A DNA stretch of 10,463 bases from Hydrogenophilales bacterium RIFOXYD1_FULL_62_11. GTDB taxonomy: Bacteria > Pseudomonadota > Gammaproteobacteria > Burkholderiales > Thiobacillaceae. Under the pieces are notes generated by a model. That model saw only the letters and a program-made list of their open reading frames with translations. It did no database searches and was not told the origin of the DNA. The stretch is from positions 6,087 to 16,549 of the forward strand of contig MGZO01000075.1 in NCBI GenBank assembly GCA_001802655.1, written 5' to 3'. Shown one piece after another: positions 7,677 through 10,463 of the stretch; within the stretch, counting starts at the first letter, position 1, and every line of letters begins with the position of its first letter. The translations under genes and the position numbers were made by a program.

Positions 7677-8431
7677 TTATCCGGGACGGGTGTTTATCGG
7701 GCTGTCATCCTGCTGGCGGTATCTAACGTCACTCAGCAAACGGTTTAGTTCGGCCTTTACCACGGCATAGCACTCACAGACGCGGGTTTCAAGTCCGGCT
7801 CGATCCAGCACCGCAATGTGGCCGCGGCGATAACTGATCACTCCCGCATGCTGCAATTTTCCGGCAGCCTCGGTGATGCCTTCGCGGCGCACGCCGAGCA
7901 TGTTGCAATCAGCTCCTGCGTCATGACCAATTCGTTCGACGGCAAGCGGTCCAGCGTCAACAAGAGCCAGCGACACAATTGCTGTTCCACCGAATGGTGC
8001 CGGTTGCAGACGGCGGTCTGTGACATCTGCGTCATCAGGGCCTGGGTGTAGCGCAGCAGTAAACGCTGCAGCAGGCCGGCGCGGTTGAATGCCTGCAACA
8101 GCTTGTGGCTCTCCAGCCGATAAGCGTAGCCAGCGGTCTGCACCATGGCCGAACTGGACGTGGTATTGCCGCCCATGAACAAGGACACGCCGACGACCCC
8201 TTCGTTGCCGACGCCCGCAGACTCGGACGATGCGCCGGATTCCATGACGTAATGCAGGGAGACGATGGCAGTGGTGGGGAAATAGGCGTGCTTTAACTGG
8301 CTGCCTGGCTCGTAGAGCATTTCGCCGAGCGGCAGATGGACCAGTTCAATATACTCGGCCAGCAGATCGAATTCCGCCGCAGGGAGGGCGGCGAGAAGAT
8401 GGTTCTGGCTCGGATAATGGAGTGGCGTCAT
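7677..8431 (-). pseudogene. Crp/Fnr-family transcription regulator, interrupted by a one-base frameshift
   Basis: Frame one (8431 down to the stop at 7838, 197 aa) has the cyclic-nucleotide-binding-like sensor (LPLGEMLYEPGS, HAYFPTTAIVSLHYVMESG, GNEGVVGVSLFMGG) and the dimer helix (LLLRYTQALMTQMSQTAVC, HHSVEQQLCRWLLLTLDRL), then MTQELIA. It then runs into nonsense (TCSACAAKAS). The expected continuation, NMLGVRREGITEAAGKLQ and AGVISYRRGHIAVLDRAGLE, follows directly in another frame and ends at TAA 7679-7677. One missing base at about 7902-7906 (minus strand GCAACATG where GCAAACATG is expected) explains this exactly: restored, the protein is 251 aa, normal for the family. The break falls at the first helix of the winged HTH, so as read the product cannot bind DNA. 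The gap lies in an A run, so a sequencing error is possible. It starts 24 bp after the REC-PAS gene and is probably its operon partner; no clear ribosome site is seen. Regulators of this subgroup generally do not follow classical cAMP control, and the ligand is unknown. Confidence 0.85.
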
Positions 8432-8455
8432 TTCTGGTTTTAGCGCGGTTGCAAT

Positions 8456-9277
8456 CTATTTCTGGGGCGGGATTTCCACCCCGATGCCGCGATAGCCGAT
8501 GAAGCGGCAGGACTGATTGAACATCGGCTCGCCGCTGACCCGGAACCGCTGCTGCGAGCCGTCGACATTGACATGGCTGTACGTGAAGTCGAGGAAGGGT
8601 TGGCGGGCAGCAATCGTCGCCAGCAGCCGTTCCCGCTCGGCCTCGTTCGAGCCTGCGGCCTGCCTGCCAACTGATTCGCCCACTTGGGGATGGGCTTCGA
8701 GGCCGAGCATTTCCAGAACCGGGCCGGAGACTTTAGTGAAATTCATGTTCTCGTCCTGTTCCCAGTACCAGTCGGAGGCCAATTCGGTCAGGCTGCGAAA
8801 GCGGGCTTCGCTTTCGCGCAGTTCGGCAGTCCGTTCCTGTACCGTTTGTTCCAGCACCTTGTTGTAGTTCTCGAGCTTCGTGTAGAGCAGCCGCACTTCC
8901 AGCATGTTGCGGATGCGCGTCTTGACCTCGACCAGATCGAACGGCTTGCTGATGAAATCCCTGGCGCCGGCCTGCAATGCGCGGAGTTTATGACCCGGCT
9001 GGGCCGTGATCACGAGCACGGGCAGATAGGCGTCCACTTCGTCGGTCTTGAGGCCTTCCATCACCTGGAATCCATCCATGTCAGGCATTTGCAGGTCGAG
9101 CAGGATCAGGTCGTAGTGGTTTGTGCGATGCAGCGCGAACACCTCGCGCGGATTCATCGTCGATTCGACGTGAACGTAACCGGCTTCATGCAGCAATTGC
9201 GCCAGCAACTGCACATTGGCATCCTGATCATCCACGATCAGGATGCTGGCATTGAGAATATCGTCTTGGCTCACCAT
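8456..9277 (-). CDS. Response regulator with REC and PAS domains, no catalytic output domain
   Basis: A cytoplasmic 273-residue signalling protein. The N-terminal receiver (about 10-125) has the acidic pair D16/D17 (ILIVDDQ), phospho-acceptor D61 (LILLDLQMPDMDG), T91 (VLVITAQ) and K111 (FISKPFD), so it should accept phosphate from a histidine kinase. A helical, probably coiled-coil linker (about 127-158, VLEQTVQERTAELRESEARF) leads to a PAS domain (about 158-268; SDWYWEQD, GSQQRFRVSGEPMF, RFIGYRGIGVEI). In most relatives such a PAS is followed by GGDEF, EAL or a kinase; here the protein ends three residues after the PAS core (PQK, TAG), and only 24 bp remain before the next gene. It may therefore act by protein contact. 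The ATG at 9277 has AGGAAG upstream. Its receiver is a close paralogue of the REC-GGDEF protein encoded just upstream (54 bp gap), with shared runs such as LPVLVITAQPGHKLRALQ. Confidence 0.92.
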   Translation of the reverse strand: MVSQDDILNASILIVDDQDANVQLLAQLLHEAGYVHVESTMNPREVFALHRTNHYDLILLDLQMPDMDGFQVMEGLKTDEVDAYLPVLVITAQPGHKLRALQAGARDFISKPFDLVEVKTRIRNMLEVRLLYTKLENYNKVLEQTVQERTAELRESEARFRSLTELASDWYWEQDENMNFTKVSGPVLEMLGLEAHPQVGESVGRQAAGSNEAERERLLATIAARQPFLDFTYSHVNVDGSQQRFRVSGEPMFNQSCRFIGYRGIGVEIPPQK

Positions 9278-9331
9278 GAGATTCGCTTCCTGTTATTTGC
9301 GGCGAGACGCAGTCGTGCGGGGCCGGTTGCG

Positions 9332-10288
9332 TCAAGCATGCGCCATTGCCAGTTCGGTGGGGCATGTTGCAATGCAGTAGCCGTTCTTGCCGCCGCGCTT
9401 GGCCTCATACAAGGCCAGATCCGCGCGCTTCATCAGCGTCTCCGCTGTTTCGCCGTGGGTGGGGTAAAGCGCGATCCCGATGCTGGCGGTGATGCTCACG
9501 TCGCATTCTTGAATGCGGAAGGTCTGTGCTAAAGCCAGTATGAGCTTCGCTGCCAGCGTGCTGACATTGTCGGTATGACTCATTTCCCACAACGCGATCA
9601 CGAATTCATCGCCACTCAGCCGTGCCACGGTGTCTTCCTGACGGACTGCAGCCACCAGGCGGTTGGCGACCATTGCCAGCAAGGCGTCGCCTGCGTCGTG
9701 ACCCAAGGTGTCGTTGATCTGCTTGAATCCGTCCAGATCGAGATACAGCACGGCCATGGTGCGTTTATTGCGGTGCGCATGGGCAATGGCCAACGCCAGC
9801 CGATCGAATAAAAGCCGTCTATTCGGTAACCCGGTTAGCGCGTCATGCAGCGCCAGGGATTCCAGCGCGCGGCTGTACTGTTCGAGTTGGCGGTACAGCA
9901 ATCGCACTTCCAGCATGTTGTGGATGCGTGTCCTGAGTTCCAGAAGATCGAATGGCTTGCTGATGAAATCCCGGGCACCGCCTTGCAAGGCGCGCAGCTT
10001 GTGGCCGGGCTGGGCCGTGATCACGAGAACCGGAAGATAGCCGTCGGGTTCGATTGCCTTCAGGCCTTCCATCACCTTGAAGCCATCCATGCCGGGCATC
10101 TGCAGGTCGAGCAGAATCAGGTCATAGTCGTTGTCGCGATGCAGCGCGCAGACGGCATGCGGGTCCGTTGTGGAGGTGATGGATCGATACCCGGCGCCAT
10201 CGAGTATGTGTTCCAGCAGCGTCACATTGGTTTTCTGATCGTCGACGATCAGAATGCGGGCGTTGAGCAGATCGTCGGTGCTGATCAT
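9332..10288 (-). CDS. REC-GGDEF response regulator, probable diguanylate cyclase
   Basis: Predicted to make the second messenger cyclic di-GMP from two GTP when its receiver is phosphorylated. Numbered from the ATG at 10288 (318 aa): receiver about 9-124 with D16/D17, D61 (LILLDLQMPGMDG), T91 and K111; helical linker about 125-146; GGDEF domain about 147-308 with HDALTGLPNRR, the metal-binding Asp in YLDLDGFKQIND (D184), the signature SGDEF (225-229) in place of GGDEF, and SIGIALYPTHG. The inhibitory I-site RQED (216-219) lies five residues before SGDEF, so product feedback is expected. The first signature residue is Ser; active cyclases with SGDEF are known, so activity is likely but not certain. 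The ATG at 10288 is preferred over GTG at 10291 because the start then aligns with the paralogue (MISTDDLLNA versus MVSQDDILNA). This ATG overlaps the stop of the upstream gene (TGATG), which suggests translational coupling. PP2C, EAL or other fused domains are absent. Confidence 0.95.
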   Translation of the reverse strand: MISTDDLLNARILIVDDQKTNVTLLEHILDGAGYRSITSTTDPHAVCALHRDNDYDLILLDLQMPGMDGFKVMEGLKAIEPDGYLPVLVITAQPGHKLRALQGGARDFISKPFDLLELRTRIHNMLEVRLLYRQLEQYSRALESLALHDALTGLPNRRLLFDRLALAIAHAHRNKRTMAVLYLDLDGFKQINDTLGHDAGDALLAMVANRLVAAVRQEDTVARLSGDEFVIALWEMSHTDNVSTLAAKLILALAQTFRIQECDVSITASIGIALYPTHGETAETLMKRADLALYEAKRGGKNGYCIATCPTELAMAHA

Positions 10289-10463
10289 CACAGAAGAGCC
10301 GGGTTGACTGCGCCGTCACGTTCTTCATCCGCCCGTTCCAGCGCCTGGTTCAGCGCATCCATGAACGCGTTGACCTTGATCGGCTTGGTGAGATAACGAA
10401 AGAATCCTGCCTCGAGGCCTTTTTCGATATCGCGTGGCATGGCATTGGCACTGATGGCCAGCA
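10288..10463 (-). CDS. C-terminal part of a receiver domain, probably of a hybrid sensor histidine kinase (5' end outside window)
   Basis: The last 57 codons of a gene entering from the right edge. The sequence runs AISANAMPRDIEKGLEAGF, then FRYLTKPIKVNAFMDALNQAL and an acidic tail ending NPALL. This is the end of a REC domain: alpha-4 after the conserved Ser/Thr region (AISANA), the conserved Lys of the TKP motif, and alpha-5. The pattern ANAMPRDIEKGLEAGFFRYLTKP is typical of receivers at the C-terminus of hybrid histidine kinases (family knowledge), but a stand-alone regulator cannot be excluded because the rest is outside. TGA at 10290-10288 overlaps the ATG of the REC-GGDEF gene by one base, so the two are almost certainly in one operon and may be a phosphorelay pair. 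Confidence 0.85.
   Translation of the reverse strand, partial: LAISANAMPRDIEKGLEAGFFRYLTKPIKVNAFMDALNQALERADEERDGAVNPALL

Noticed and set aside
7513..7770. An 85-codon plus-strand frame across the intergenic region and the end of the Crp-family gene
   Set aside because: No domain, no ribosome site that stands out, and its 3' part overlaps the conserved C-terminal end of the Crp-family protein on the other strand.
7838..7976. Programmed ribosomal frameshift in the Crp-family gene
   Set aside because: No slippery heptamer or downstream structure is apparent at the junction; a missing base in an A run is simpler.
10289..10291. GTG at 10291 as start of the REC-GGDEF gene
   Set aside because: The ATG at 10288 directly follows, gives the classical TGATG stop-start overlap, and aligns the N-terminus with the paralogue; the GTG remains possible but less likely.
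8684..10396. Two similar plus-strand frames (8684-9532 and 9845-10396) that resemble each other
   Set aside because: They are antisense to the two paralogous receiver domains, which explains both the openness and the mutual similarity.

Overview
The window looks like chromosomal DNA from a Gram-negative, GC-rich proteobacterium, most likely a betaproteobacterium. The evidence is the GC-biased third codon positions, REC/GGDEF/PAS signalling proteins, a Crp/Fnr regulator of a type common in that group, and a full-size cyclic beta-1,2-glucan synthase. The genus cannot be fixed from the sequence. Every gene I can support lies on the minus strand, so the biological order runs from the right edge to the left.

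Right part (10463 to 7677): a signalling cluster. It contains the C-terminal end of a REC domain, probably from a hybrid histidine kinase. Its stop codon overlaps the start of a REC-GGDEF diguanylate cyclase (TGATG). Then come a REC-PAS protein with no recognisable output domain, whose receiver is a close paralogue of the previous one, and a Crp/Fnr-family regulator. The regulator is broken by an apparent one-base deletion just before its recognition helix-turn-helix.

Middle (7676 to 6767): about 240 bp without a gene, then two tiny membrane proteins, probably one operon. One is a 48-residue lmo0937-like protein and the other a 71-residue protein with two membrane segments. They are followed by a structured non-coding stretch that probably holds the promoter and leader of the large gene. 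This stretch has interleaved inverted repeats and a perfect 11-bp hairpin. The hairpin's T-tract faces the plus strand, the wrong way for the annotated genes.

Left part (6766 to 1): one very large open gene running off the left edge. It encodes at least 2,255 residues of cyclic beta-1,2-glucan synthase (NdvB/ChvB/Cgs): an N-terminal helical region, a membrane-embedded GT84 glycosyltransferase, a glycoamylase-like cyclisation domain, and the first GH94-type beta-sandwich regions. Its C-terminal phosphorylase domain lies outside the window. Translation start is odd: a strong Shine-Dalgarno is followed by ATC, not ATG/GTG/TTG.

A reasonable, unproven reading is an envelope/osmotic-adaptation neighbourhood: periplasmic glucan synthesis, small stress-type membrane proteins, and a c-di-GMP-linked phosphorelay. 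I see no clearly new defence or mobile system, no tRNA or rRNA, no CRISPR array and no insertion sequence.
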